From: Notoacmeibacter sp.
GTDB taxonomy: Bacteria; Pseudomonadota; Alphaproteobacteria; Rhizobiales; Rhizobiaceae
DNA: 40,027 nucleotides
NCBI GenBank assembly: GCA_019912385.1
Contig: JAIOIW010000012.1
Coordinates: 1 to 40,027, forward strand
Direction of reading: 5' to 3'
In this document: positions 6,724 through 15,674 of the stretch, one piece after another
Numbering within the stretch: the stretch's first letter is position 1
Layout: each line of letters begins with the position of its first letter
Position numbers and translations under genes: made by a program
Notes under the pieces: generated by a model
The model's database searches: none
What the model was told of the DNA's origin: nothing
Seen by the model: the letters and a program-made list of their open reading frames with translations, nothing else

Positions 6724-7652
6724 TTTATCGTCCGGGAACCTGCTTCGTAGAGTGCGAATACATCGGCACGGCGGCAAAGTTCGGAGCCCGGCGTCATCGC
6801 TGCCGCAGCGCCCGCGGCGACGCCGAAGCGGAACGCTTCCTCAATGGAGTGGCCCTCAGCCAGTGACCATGTCATGGCGCCGACAAAGCTGTCGCCGGCG
6901 CCGACCGCCGAGACAGTCTCGACATGGCGCGCAGGCACGCGCAGGACGCCGCCGGAGCCGGCCAGCAATGCGCCTTCGCGCCCGAATGTCACGACGACAT
7001 GCTCAGCAGCCCCCCGGCGCACGATCGCAAGCGCGGCGCGGGTCGCTCCCTCTTCGTCAAGCTTGGTACCCTCGATACTCTCCAGTTCGCCGACATTCGG
7101 TTTCAGCAGGAAAATACCGCCCTTTTCCACGGCGCTCTTGAGTGCCTGCCTGGACGTGTCGAGAATGTAGCGCGCACCGGTCCGGCTGGCGATCGCGGCG
7201 ATGCGGGCGTAGGTGTCGGCCGGAGCGTTGCGCGGAAGGCTGCCGCTGGCAACGATGTAGTCGGCGCCATAGTCAGCTATGAAATCAAGTGCCGGCTGCA
7301 ATTCAGCGGTTGTCACGACGGGACCTTCGGGGACGAAACGATATTCCCGTCTTGTCTGCTCCTCGCGCACGGCAAGCGATATACGCGTCTCGTCGGCAAT
7401 GGGAAACCGATGCCCGGCCAGGGAACCGGCTGCCAGCAGCTTTTCGAACATCGAGCCGACGGCTCCGCCCGAAAGGTAGAGCAGTTCGGCGTGCCCCCCA
7501 AGTTCGGCGACGACACGGGCGACATTCGTGCCGCCGCCACCGGGATATTGCTTCAAGTTATGCGTCCTCACCTTCATGGTGTGCTGAACGCTTTCCGCGT
7601 CGCAGGAAATGTCGACGGATGGATTGAAGACTATCGAGAGAATGCGTGCCAC
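6720..7652 (-). CDS. PfkB-family hexose/phosphofructose kinase
   Basis: The 310-residue protein is read from GTG 7652 (MARILSIVFNPSVDISCDAE), where family members usually begin. An in-frame TTG at 7682 would add ten atypical residues. Signature 1 is at residues 38-53 (PGGGGTNVARVVAELG). The catalytic signature SAVGAGDSFVGAM has its base at Asp254. The family phosphorylates fructose-1-phosphate, fructose-6-phosphate or tagatose-6-phosphate with ATP, and the exact substrate cannot be decided here. It is the third gene of an operon with PRPP synthetase and PEP synthase, 41 bases after the latter. Its stop codon lies within a palindromic repeat. An FNR-type site at the operon head suggests induction at low oxygen. 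Confidence 0.88.
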   Translation of the reverse strand: MARILSIVFNPSVDISCDAESVQHTMKVRTHNLKQYPGGGGTNVARVVAELGGHAELLYLSGGAVGSMFEKLLAAGSLAGHRFPIADETRISLAVREEQTRREYRFVPEGPVVTTAELQPALDFIADYGADYIVASGSLPRNAPADTYARIAAIASRTGARYILDTSRQALKSAVEKGGIFLLKPNVGELESIEGTKLDEEGATRAALAIVRRGAAEHVVVTFGREGALLAGSGGVLRVPARHVETVSAVGAGDSFVGAMTWSLAEGHSIEEAFRFGVAAGAAAAMTPGSELCRRADVFALYEAGSRTIN

Positions 7653-7693
7653 GTTTCTTACCCTGTGCCGAAAAACAGACAATCAAGCACCGG

Positions 7694-10105
7694 TCATGAT
7701 CCTTCCGCCTCCGCTGATGCGACCTGCGCCTTGACCTTGAAGAAGCTGTCCGGCGTGACAGAAATTGAATCGATGCCGCAACTTACCAGAAAGCGAGCGA
7801 ATTCGGGATGATCGCTCGGCGCCTGCCCGCAAAGCCCGACCTTGGAACCGGCCTTGTGGGCTTCGGATATGACATTGCCGATCATCCATTTCACGGCATC
7901 GTCCTGCTCGTCGAACAGGTCGGACAACAATTCGGAATCGCGATCCACGCCGAGCGTCAGTTGCGTCAGATCGTTCGAGCCGATCGAAAACCCGTCGAAC
8001 CGCTGCGCGAATTGCGACGCCAGGATCACATTGGACGGTATTTCGCACATCACATAGACTTCGAGCCCGCTCTCGCCGCGCTTCAAGCCGTTTTCGGCCA
8101 TGACAGCGAGTACGCGATCGGCTTCGCTGACCGAGCGGCAGAACGGGATCATGACGACGACATTGGTGAAACCCAGTTCATTGCGCAGCCTGGAGATGGC
8201 ACGGCATTCAAGCGCAAAACCGTCGCGATAGGCCGGCGAATAATAGCGCGCGGCGCCGCGAAAGCCGATCATGGGGTTCTCTTCGTCCGGTTCGAATCCG
8301 CTGCCGCCAAGCAGGTCGGCATATTCGTTGGTCTTGAAATCGCTCATCCGCACGATCACCGGCCGGGGATGAAACGCAGCCGCGATCCGGGCGAGACCCC
8401 GGGCCAGGCGATCGACGAAATATTCGGTCTTGTCGGTGTAGCCGCGGGTCAACTCCTCGATGCGGGCGCGAACCTGAGGGTCCCCTACCCTTTCGAAATG
8501 CGCCAGCGCCATGGGATGCACACGGATATGATTGGAAATCACGAACTCCATCCGCGCAAGGCCGACGCCATCTGCCGGCAACCGCCACCAGCGGAACGCC
8601 GCCGCCGGATTGGCCATGTTGAGCATGACCTTCGTTTGCGTCGCCGGCACGTCATGCAGTGTGACATCCCTGGCAGAGAACGTGGCGGATCCTTCGTAGA
8701 TGAAGCCTTCGTCACCTTCCGCACAGGAGAGTGTGACCTCCTGGCCGCTGTGAAGGACTGCCGTCGCGTCGCCGGTTCCGACGATGGCGGTCAGGCCGAG
8801 CTCGCGACTGACGATGGCGGCATGCGATGTGCGCCCTCCATGGTTGGTGACGATGCCGGCGGCCCGTTTCATGACCGGCACCCAATCCGGATCGGTCGTC
8901 GAGGTGACGAGAATGGAACCGTCGACGAAGTCGTCGATATCGTCGGCGCTCTCGATCAGGCAGACTTCGCCGGCAACGATCGAGTCGCCGATTGCAAGCC
9001 CCTTGGCGAGAACCTTGCCCTTCAACGTTATTTCATAAGCCTTGAAGGACGCGCTGTCTCGTTGTGACTGAACGGTCTCGGGACGGGCCTGTACGATATA
9101 GAGTGCCCCCGTTTCGCCATCCAGGGCCCATTCCATGTCCATGGCCATGCCGTAATGTGCCTCGATTTCTGTAGCCCAGCGCGAAAGCGTCAGGATCGCT
9201 GCATCGTCGAGGACGGCGGCTGCCCTTTCGACCTTCGAGGTCGGGACATTGCGCGTCGCCCGCGAGCCGGAGGCGTAGATCATCTTGATCGCCTTCGCGC
9301 CGATCTTCTTCTCCACGATCGGCGACAGCGACAAATCCGAAAGCAGCGGCTTGAAGACGACATATTCGTCCGGATCGACCGTGCCCTGGACCACGTTCTC
9401 GCCCAGGCCCCAGGCGGCGTTGATGACCACCACCTTGTCGAAACCGGTCTCGGTGTCGATGGAGAACATCACGCCCGAGCCGCCCTTGTCCGAGCGCACC
9501 ATGGTCTGGACGCCGATCGAGAGCGCGACCTTGAGGTGGTCGAAACCCTTGACCTGGCGATAGCTGATCGCCCGGTCGGTAAACAGGGACGCGAAGCATC
9601 GCTTGCATGCGTCGAGCAGCGCCTTTTCGCCGCGGATGTTGAGGTAAGTCTCCTGCTGGCCTGCGAAGCTCGCATCCGGGAGATCCTCGGCGGTGGCGCT
9701 GGAGCGTACCGCGACATCGGCGTCCGGCTTGCCGAAGCGCTGAGACAATTGCCTGTAATGGTCGACGATTCCGGTTGCCAGGTCGTCGGGCCATTCGCCA
9801 GCCAGGAAGGCCTTGCGGATCGCATTGCCGGTTTCGGCCAATGTCACCTTGCCGACCTGGTAATCGCCGATCGCGCCGGCAATCGTCCCTTCGAGGTTAT
9901 TGGTCTTCAGGAAGTGCCAATAGGCATCCGCAGTAGTTGCGAAACCCGGCGGAACGGCGATGCCGCGCGGCGCGAGCACATTGACCATTTCGCCCAGCGA
10001 TGCGTTCTTGCCGCCGACGCGGGCCACGTCGCCGCGGCCGGTCTGTTCGAACCAGAGGATCATCTCATTGCCGCTGGAGTGCATCTCCACCATCCTTTTC
10101 CTCAT
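7694..10105 (-). CDS. ppsA: Phosphoenolpyruvate synthase
   Basis: This 803-residue cytosolic enzyme converts pyruvate, ATP and water to PEP, AMP and phosphate in gluconeogenesis. The N-terminal ATP-binding domain spans roughly residues 20-350 (VGGKNASLGEMVN; VAVRSSATAEDLPDASFAGQ). The swivelling domain carries phospho-His428 in GGRTSHAAIV. The C-terminal PEP/pyruvate barrel has the active-site Cys759 in GLCGQAPSD. The length matches the family. ATG 10105 has AGGA eight bases upstream, but in-frame ATGs at 10093 and 10084 also have purine-rich leaders. It sits between a PRPP synthetase and a PfkB kinase in one leftward operon, a pairing of gluconeogenic and glycolytic steps that suggests a special physiological state rather than routine metabolism. 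Confidence 0.95.
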   Translation of the reverse strand: MRKRMVEMHSSGNEMILWFEQTGRGDVARVGGKNASLGEMVNVLAPRGIAVPPGFATTADAYWHFLKTNNLEGTIAGAIGDYQVGKVTLAETGNAIRKAFLAGEWPDDLATGIVDHYRQLSQRFGKPDADVAVRSSATAEDLPDASFAGQQETYLNIRGEKALLDACKRCFASLFTDRAISYRQVKGFDHLKVALSIGVQTMVRSDKGGSGVMFSIDTETGFDKVVVINAAWGLGENVVQGTVDPDEYVVFKPLLSDLSLSPIVEKKIGAKAIKMIYASGSRATRNVPTSKVERAAAVLDDAAILTLSRWATEIEAHYGMAMDMEWALDGETGALYIVQARPETVQSQRDSASFKAYEITLKGKVLAKGLAIGDSIVAGEVCLIESADDIDDFVDGSILVTSTTDPDWVPVMKRAAGIVTNHGGRTSHAAIVSRELGLTAIVGTGDATAVLHSGQEVTLSCAEGDEGFIYEGSATFSARDVTLHDVPATQTKVMLNMANPAAAFRWWRLPADGVGLARMEFVISNHIRVHPMALAHFERVGDPQVRARIEELTRGYTDKTEYFVDRLARGLARIAAAFHPRPVIVRMSDFKTNEYADLLGGSGFEPDEENPMIGFRGAARYYSPAYRDGFALECRAISRLRNELGFTNVVVMIPFCRSVSEADRVLAVMAENGLKRGESGLEVYVMCEIPSNVILASQFAQRFDGFSIGSNDLTQLTLGVDRDSELLSDLFDEQDDAVKWMIGNVISEAHKAGSKVGLCGQAPSDHPEFARFLVSCGIDSISVTPDSFFKVKAQVASAEAEGS

Positions 10106-10151
10106 GTGAATTCCTGTCGTTTCGGGCCATCGGAAATACGGAACCGCAAGT

Positions 10152-11138
10152 TCAGGGCTCCAGTAAATCGCCGATCATGCGCCCCTTGTGCAGCCTCGTG
10201 ATCGTTTCCGCCATCAGAGGCGCAACTGATATGACGCGCAGTTTCTCATTGCCGACACTGTCGGGAATGTCGAAAGGTCCCACGCTGTCGCTCACCAGAA
10301 GTTCGTCGATTGCCCGGTCGGCGAGGACGGCCGCACTGCCCTCCGTGAACAAACCGTGCGTCACGAGGACCCGCACGCTCGCCGCATCACGGTCCCGGCA
10401 TGCTTTCGCGGCACGCAAGACGGTTCCGCCGCTGGAGATCATGTCATCGACGATGAATACGTCGCGGCCGGCGACATCGCCCGCAAACAGGGAACCGCTC
10501 ACCACGCCGCTGCTGCGCCGCTTCTCCATGAAACCGAAGCCGACCGGTCTGCCGCACATCGCCTCGAGCATTTCCTTCAGCAGTTCGGCACGCTTGACGC
10601 CGCCGCCGTCCGGAGAGACGACCGACATCCGTTCGGCCGGCACGCCGCCGGACTTGGCGGTGCGCAGAATTTCTGCGGCCATGAGCTTGCGCGCGTCGAG
10701 GTGGACCGTTTGGCAACGAAACGCATTCTGGAATGCAGCGATGTTGTGGACCTCGAGCGAAACGAAGGTATCGATACCGACCGCCTCGAACAGCGTCGCG
10801 ACATACCTGGTCGTAACCGGATCGCGGGGCTTGGTCTGTCGGTCCTTGCGCGAATAGGCGAGGTACGGGACGATCGCGGTGATCCGCGCCGCACCGTTTT
10901 CGCGGCATGCGGCCAGGAAGAAGAGCAGTCGGCAAAGCTTGTCATTGGCCGAGGCCCCTTCCCTGCCGTTCAGGCTGTGCAGCACATAGACATCGCGCCC
11001 GCGCACGCTCTGCAGCGGCCGGGTCTTGTGTTCACCGCCCTCGAATTCGCGTTCCTCATGAATGGCGAGCGGAAATCCGCCGCTTTCGGCGATCGCTTTT
11101 CCCAGACTGTCCGATCCGTTGAGCGCAAAGAATAGCAT
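10152..11138 (-). CDS. Ribose-phosphate pyrophosphokinase (PRPP synthetase), probably a paralogue
   Basis: The product has 328 residues from ATG 11138 (MLFFALNGSDSLGKAIAESG), the usual family start. An upstream ATG at 11186 with AGGA is a real alternative. It makes PRPP from ribose-5-phosphate and ATP. It shows the catalytic loop YSRKDRQTKPRDP (residues 95-107) and the PRPP-binding motif DVFIVDDMISSGGTV (226-240). It leads an operon with ppsA and a PfkB kinase, with gaps of 46 and 41 bases. The housekeeping prs of this group is normally placed elsewhere, so this is likely a second, condition-specific enzyme. The FNR-like box about 100 bases upstream fits that idea. Confidence 0.9.
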   Translation of the reverse strand: MLFFALNGSDSLGKAIAESGGFPLAIHEEREFEGGEHKTRPLQSVRGRDVYVLHSLNGREGASANDKLCRLLFFLAACRENGAARITAIVPYLAYSRKDRQTKPRDPVTTRYVATLFEAVGIDTFVSLEVHNIAAFQNAFRCQTVHLDARKLMAAEILRTAKSGGVPAERMSVVSPDGGGVKRAELLKEMLEAMCGRPVGFGFMEKRRSSGVVSGSLFAGDVAGRDVFIVDDMISSGGTVLRAAKACRDRDAASVRVLVTHGLFTEGSAAVLADRAIDELLVSDSVGPFDIPDSVGNEKLRVISVAPLMAETITRLHKGRMIGDLLEP

Positions 11139-11232
11139 GCCGCCAACTATTATCGATTCTTGCTTCGTTTCATTGACATGGGTCATCGCGTCCTGGCTGC
11201 TCGCCATTGATGGCGGAACTGTCCGGGGCAAG

Positions 11233-11246
11233 TTGATGGCTGTCAA
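11233..11246. promoter_or_regulatory. FNR/FixK-type operator between prs and the DUF2267 gene
   Basis: TTGATGGCTGTCAA matches the TTGA-N6-TCAA core of FNR/FixK/DNR boxes. Its centre, 11239.5, would put an activated rightward start near 11281, 25 bases before the DUF2267 ATG with its AGGAG site. A leftward start would be near 11198, just before the PRPP synthetase gene. It could serve either or both genes. The same 14-mer recurs at 18182. Confidence 0.65.
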
Positions 11247-11305
11247 TGCCGCTGAAAAATTTGGGGCAGAGGATATCCGAAATCGGATTTGGACAGGAGA
11301 TTCAA

Positions 11306-11731
11306 ATGGGCGTGACCGGATTGACGGCCATTGATCATTCGCCGCAAGTCGTGGCCGAATGGCTCAATGGACTGTGTGACAGGCTCGATTGGACAGAAAA
11401 CCGCCGCGCATATCTGCTGCTTCGCACGACTTTGCATGCGGTACGCGATTGGCTGACTGTGGATGAAGCATCCGATCTGGCCGCGCAATTGCCGCTGCTT
11501 GTCCGCGGAATCTACTACGAGGGCTGGAATCCCTCGTCTACGCCTGTCCATCCGCGGAGCAAGGACGATTTCGTTGCGAGAATCATGCGTGCCTTTGAGC
11601 AGGAACCTCTCGGCGACCCGGAAATGGCGATTTCCGCGGTGTTCGGGCTTCTGGAGAAAAAGGTTTCCGCCGGCGAGATCGAACAGGTTCGAAACGCGAT
11701 GCGCAGCCACATTCGCGATCTCTGGCCCTAA
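11306..11731 (+). CDS. DUF2267 domain-containing protein
   Basis: The 141-residue product starts at ATG 11306, after a clear AGGAG. The frame is open to 11246 but has no other good start. The sequence pattern (WLNGLCDRLDWTENRRAYLL; TVDEASDLAAQLPLLVRGIY; FEQEPLGDPEMAISAVFGLL) fits DUF2267, an all-helical soluble family with no assigned reaction. Family members often appear in stress or low-oxygen gene sets beside universal stress proteins. It diverges from the PRPP synthetase operon across the FNR-type box, which is ideally placed for activation of this gene. It is followed 123 bases later by a COG2187 protein in the same direction, so the two may be co-transcribed. Confidence 0.82.
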   Translation: MGVTGLTAIDHSPQVVAEWLNGLCDRLDWTENRRAYLLLRTTLHAVRDWLTVDEASDLAAQLPLLVRGIYYEGWNPSSTPVHPRSKDDFVARIMRAFEQEPLGDPEMAISAVFGLLEKKVSAGEIEQVRNAMRSHIRDLWP

Positions 11732-11854
11732 GGCGTTTTGAGATCCTGGGTGTGGGCATATTGGAGATGCGCCGATGGGATCGCCTGACTGACAGCCGCC
11801 CGGTTCGTGGCAGGGCTGACTGCCATTCGATTGGACGACAATGGAAGCTGACAG

Positions 11855-12850
11855 ATGCCGTTGGGAGATAAAGTCTGGTTCCTGACACGGCCGCAATCCT
11901 ATCCGCGACCGACGTCGTCCGTTATCGTGCGGGAAACCCACACCTCCTTCGTCTTCCTGACGGATGATCGCGCCTACAAGCTGAAGAAGCCCGTTCGTTT
12001 CCCCTACCTCGACTTTGCGCATCTGGAGTCGCGCAAGAAATATTGCCACGAAGAGATACGTCTCAATCAGGAACTCGCGGGAAAGGTGTATCTGCGCGCG
12101 GTGTGCCTCGCGAGAGCCAAGGACGGCACGATGTCGATCGGTGGCAAGGGGCGAATCATCGACTGGCTGGTGGAGATGGAACGCCTGCCCGAGGACCTCC
12201 TGCTCGACCGGCGCCTTCTGGCCGGCACGGTGACGCCGCATCAACTGAATGATGTCATTGCGGTCCTTGACCGATTTTATCAGCATCAACGCCAGAAAAG
12301 GAAGCTCGGCTATCCTTATCTGGATCATCTCAAGCGCGAATGCCTGATCAACGCGTCGCATCTCCAGGCCATGCGTGCCCATCTTGGTCGCGCCTTCAGC
12401 AAGAAACTCATCGATGCCTGCGAACGCCTGGTCGACGAGGTTGGTTATGAAGTCCAGCTTCGCGTGGCGACCCACATGGTGGTCGAGGGGCATGGAGACC
12501 TGCGCCCTGAACACATATGCCTGCTCCCCGAACCGGTGATTTTCGACCGCCTCGAATTCGATCCCGACATGCTTTTCATCGATATGTACGATGAGGTGAA
12601 TTACCTGGGTATAGAATGCATGCTGCTCGGCGCGGACTGGGTCCGTCCGATGTTATTGCAAGCGCTGGAAAGCCGTATCGGCAACGCGCCGACACCCAGG
12701 TTGCTGACCGCCTACGGTGTATTCAGATGCATGCTGCGGGCCAGGCTTTGTATCGATCATCTGCGCGACAGGAATCCGCGTACACCGGCAAAATGGCCCA
12801 AGCTCGCGAAAGCCTATTTGCGGATCGCTGCCCGGATACTGAAACAATGA
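11855..12850 (+). CDS. COG2187-type aminoglycoside-phosphotransferase-like kinase (single domain)
   Basis: The 331-residue product has a nucleotide-anchor region FLTDDRAYKLKKPVRFPYLD (residues 35-54). Its catalytic loop HGDLRPEHICL (213-223) contains Asp215, and a metal-binding position lies in FDRLEFD (Asp231). These match the kinase-like fold of aminoglycoside/choline phosphotransferases in the COG2187 group. Many COG2187 proteins carry a second, P-loop domain after this one. Here no P-loop is seen and the protein stops after the kinase part. The substrate is unknown, and resistance to antibiotics should not be assumed. It follows DUF2267 on the same strand and may share its low-oxygen control. 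The ribosome-binding site is weak. Confidence 0.8.
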   Translation: MPLGDKVWFLTRPQSYPRPTSSVIVRETHTSFVFLTDDRAYKLKKPVRFPYLDFAHLESRKKYCHEEIRLNQELAGKVYLRAVCLARAKDGTMSIGGKGRIIDWLVEMERLPEDLLLDRRLLAGTVTPHQLNDVIAVLDRFYQHQRQKRKLGYPYLDHLKRECLINASHLQAMRAHLGRAFSKKLIDACERLVDEVGYEVQLRVATHMVVEGHGDLRPEHICLLPEPVIFDRLEFDPDMLFIDMYDEVNYLGIECMLLGADWVRPMLLQALESRIGNAPTPRLLTAYGVFRCMLRARLCIDHLRDRNPRTPAKWPKLAKAYLRIAARILKQ

Positions 12851-12997
12851 GAAGGACGGCTGACACTCGCCAAAGGGCGGCGGCGCCAGAACCGCAGTTA
12901 GCTGTTCAGCAGCCATTGACCGACCATCTGCGGGCGCTTGGCATCGGCAATTTTCGGGGCTATGGTTTTGCCACGGTGTGACACTTCTACAGCGAAC

Positions 12998-13011
12998 GGT
13001 AACGCGTTATC
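12998..13011. promoter_or_regulatory. Palindromic operator candidate before the BMP transporter operon
   Basis: GGTAACGCGTTATC contains the perfect 10-bp palindrome TAACGCGTTA (13000-13009) with a central CG, a form typical of LacI-type operators. It lies 15-28 bases before the ATG, immediately upstream of the AAAGGGAG ribosome-binding site, where a bound repressor would block transcription. No regulator gene is adjacent, so the partner is unknown. Confidence 0.4.
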
Positions 13012-13025
13012 AAAGGGAGCGTTAG

Positions 13026-14060
13026 ATGACTTCACTTTTCAAGAAGAGCCTTTTTGCCTCGGTCCTGGGCACCGGGATGATCTTGAGCGCCTTCGCATCG
13101 GCGGCCGAATTCAAGGCCTGCCAGATCACCGATACGGGCGGCGTCGACGACAAGGGCTTCAACCAGACGGCCTGGAAAGGGATCCAGGATGCCGAAAAGG
13201 AACTCGGCGTGGTAGGCAAGCTGCTCGAGTCGAAAGCCGAGACGGACTACGTGCCGAACATCAATTCGTTCATCTCCGAGAAGTGCGACATCATCATCAC
13301 GGTCGGCTTCCTGCTCGGAGACGCGACCAAGACTGCGGCAGAGGCCAATCCCGGCACCAAGTTCTCCATCGTCGACTTTGCCTATGATCCGGTGGTGCCG
13401 AATATCCTTGGCCAGGTCTATGCGACCGACGAAGCGGCATTCCTCGCCGGCTACCTTGCTGCAGGCGTCTCCAAGACCGGTATTGTCGGGACTTTTGGCG
13501 GAATCAACATTCCGCCGGTCACCATCTTCATGGACGGCTTCGTGCACGGCGTGAACTACTACAACAAGCAGAAGGGCACGAGCGTTCAGGTCCTCGGCTG
13601 GGATGTCGAGAAGAGGGAAGGCCTGTTCACCAACAACTTCAGCAGCCTCGATGACGGCAGGGCCTTCGCCAAGAACCTGAACGAGGAAGGCGCCGACATC
13701 GTCATGCCGGTTGCCGGACCGGTCGGCCAGGGATCTGCGGCGCTCGCCTCTGAAATGGGCACCGACAGGCTCAAGATCATCGGCGTCGACGTCGATCAGT
13801 ATCTGACCGATCCGGAACACAAGGGCGTCTTCCTGACCTCCGTGCTGAAGCGCATGGATTCGACCGTTGTCGAAGCCATCAGGCAGGTCAAGGAAGGTAC
13901 CTTCCAGGGCGGTGTCATCGTCGGTACGCTGGCGAGCGGCGGTGTCGGAATCGCGCCGTACCACGATCTGGAGTCCGAGGTGTCCGATGAACTGAAGGGC
14001 GAACTCGATGCGATCGCCGCCGGCATCAAGGACGGCTCGATCAACGTCAAGGGCATGTAA
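13026..14060 (+). CDS. BMP-family ABC transporter substrate-binding protein
   Basis: The 344-residue product has a Sec signal peptide (residues 1-26, cleavage near ASA-AEF) and no lipobox, so it is a soluble periplasmic protein. The sequence KACQITDTGGVDDKGFNQTA and the later GTFGGINIPPVTIFMDGF are typical of the BMP (Med/PnrA-like) domain. Proteins of this domain bind purine nucleosides and related ligands. A strong AAAGGGAG precedes the ATG. It is the first gene of a four-gene importer operon with a double ATPase and two permeases. A hairpin after its stop may raise its mRNA level above that of the membrane genes, as is usual for binding proteins. Confidence 0.93.
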   Translation: MTSLFKKSLFASVLGTGMILSAFASAAEFKACQITDTGGVDDKGFNQTAWKGIQDAEKELGVVGKLLESKAETDYVPNINSFISEKCDIIITVGFLLGDATKTAAEANPGTKFSIVDFAYDPVVPNILGQVYATDEAAFLAGYLAAGVSKTGIVGTFGGINIPPVTIFMDGFVHGVNYYNKQKGTSVQVLGWDVEKREGLFTNNFSSLDDGRAFAKNLNEEGADIVMPVAGPVGQGSAALASEMGTDRLKIIGVDVDQYLTDPEHKGVFLTSVLKRMDSTVVEAIRQVKEGTFQGGVIVGTLASGGVGIAPYHDLESEVSDELKGELDAIAAGIKDGSINVKGM

Positions 14061-14087
14061 TCCTGCCTTGACCCGGTAAAGCTCATG

Positions 14088-14119
14088 GCCCGCCGTCTTC
14101 AAATCCCGAGATGGCGGGC
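14088..14119 (+). other. Intercistronic hairpin after the BMP binding-protein gene
   Basis: GCCCGCC (14088-14094) and GGCGGGC (14113-14119) form a 7-bp perfect stem with an 18-base loop in the 102-base gap before the ATPase gene. No strong T run follows, so it is more likely an mRNA-stabilising or attenuating structure than a full terminator. Confidence 0.35.
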
Positions 14120-14162
14120 GTGATATTAATAGACGAACCCGGTCAGGAAGGGGCGGCAACCA

Positions 14163-15674
14163 TTGGATATCGAGCTTCGCGGCATCACCAAGCGGTTCGG
14201 TGATCTCGTCGCCAATTCCGGCGTGAACCTGAGCATCAAGGCTGGCGAAGTGCTTGGCCTTCTCGGCGAGAACGGCGCCGGCAAGTCGACGATGATGAAC
14301 ATCCTCTCCGGGCTCTATCGGCCTGACGAGGGCGAAATCCTGATCGACGGAAAGCCGGTATCGTTCCGCGGTCCCGGCGACGCGATACGCGCCGGCATCG
14401 GCATGGTGCACCAGCATTTCATGCTCGTTCCGGTCTTCACCGTCGCGGAAAATGTCGTGCTCGGTGTCGAACCCACCAGAATGCTCGACTATCTCGACCT
14501 CAGGAAGGCGCGCGAGCAGGTCCGCGAGATCAACGAGGAATATGGCCTCGAGGTCGATCCGGACGAGCTGATCGAAAACCTGCCGGTCGGCATCCAGCAG
14601 CGCGTCGAGATCATCAAGGTACTGTTCCGTTCAGCGAGCGTGTTGATATTCGACGAACCGACCGCCGTGCTGACACCGCAGGAAGTCACCGAGTTTTTCA
14701 AGATCGTGCGGTCCTTGCGCGATGCGGGCAAAGCAATCGTATTCATCACCCACAAGCTCCACGAAATTCACGGGATCGCCGACCGTATCAGCGTCTTGCG
14801 GGCCGGAAAGATCGTCGGCGAAGGGCTTCCTGGAAAGACATCCGACCAGGATCTTGCCGAGATGATGGTCGGCCGCCCGGTCACTTTCGAGGTTGAGAAG
14901 AAAACATTCGAACCCGGCGAGGTTCTTCTCGATATCCGCAACCTCACCGTGCTGCGCGACGATGATTCCGTTGCGGTCGACAATGTGACCTTCAGCGTGC
15001 GCAGCGGCGAAATCGTCGGCATCGCAGGCGTTCAGGGCAACGGCCAAACGGCCCTCGTCGAAGCGCTGACCGGCCTGAGGCGCGTGACAACGGGATCCGT
15101 CACGTTCCAGGGGAAGGACATCACCGGGGCCTCCGTGCGCGATCGCCATCGCATGGGCTTTGCCCATGTGCCGGAAGATCGCCAGCGTGCCGGCATGATC
15201 ACCGATTTCACGATCGCGGAGAACATGGCCCTGAATACCTACTACGACGAGCCCTACTCGCACGGAATCGTCATGGACTGGAAAGCGGTCGCCGACAATT
15301 CGGCGAAATACGCGACGGCGTTTGACGTCCGCGCAACATCGATTTTCGAGGCGGCGGGGCATCTGTCCGGCGGCAACCAGCAGAAAATGATCGTGGCACG
15401 CGAACTCTCGCGCGATACCAAGTTAATGATTGCCGCACAACCGACGCGCGGCCTGGATGTCGGTTCGATCGAATACATTCACAAGCGGATCGTGGCTGCG
15501 CGCGACGAGGGTGACGGCGTCCTCATAGTCTCTTCGGAGCTCGACGAGATTCTGGCGCTGTCGGATCGCATCCTGGTGATGTTCAAGGGTCGGGTCGTGG
15601 CCGAATTCGGCGCCGGCGCCCGTCCCGCCAACAAGAACGATATCGGCCTTGCAATGGCGGGGGCATTGGCATGA
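14163..15674 (+). CDS. ABC transporter ATPase with two nucleotide-binding domains (nucleoside/sugar type)
   Basis: The 503-residue product is read from TTG 14163 (DIELRGITKRFGDLVANSGV), after GGAAGGGG. The first domain has Walker A GENGAGKST (residues 35-43), signature LPVGIQQRVE and Walker B VLIFDEPTA near 160. The second has a degenerate Walker A GVQGNGQTA and signature LSGGNQQKM, and its Walker B (LMIAAQPTRGLD) shows Gln in place of the usual catalytic Glu. This asymmetry is normal for RbsA/YufO-type importer ATPases. It powers uptake with the binding protein upstream and the two permeases downstream. Its stop overlaps the first permease start by four bases (ATGA), indicating translational coupling. 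Confidence 0.94.
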   Translation: MDIELRGITKRFGDLVANSGVNLSIKAGEVLGLLGENGAGKSTMMNILSGLYRPDEGEILIDGKPVSFRGPGDAIRAGIGMVHQHFMLVPVFTVAENVVLGVEPTRMLDYLDLRKAREQVREINEEYGLEVDPDELIENLPVGIQQRVEIIKVLFRSASVLIFDEPTAVLTPQEVTEFFKIVRSLRDAGKAIVFITHKLHEIHGIADRISVLRAGKIVGEGLPGKTSDQDLAEMMVGRPVTFEVEKKTFEPGEVLLDIRNLTVLRDDDSVAVDNVTFSVRSGEIVGIAGVQGNGQTALVEALTGLRRVTTGSVTFQGKDITGASVRDRHRMGFAHVPEDRQRAGMITDFTIAENMALNTYYDEPYSHGIVMDWKAVADNSAKYATAFDVRATSIFEAAGHLSGGNQQKMIVARELSRDTKLMIAAQPTRGLDVGSIEYIHKRIVAARDEGDGVLIVSSELDEILALSDRILVMFKGRVVAEFGAGARPANKNDIGLAMAGALA

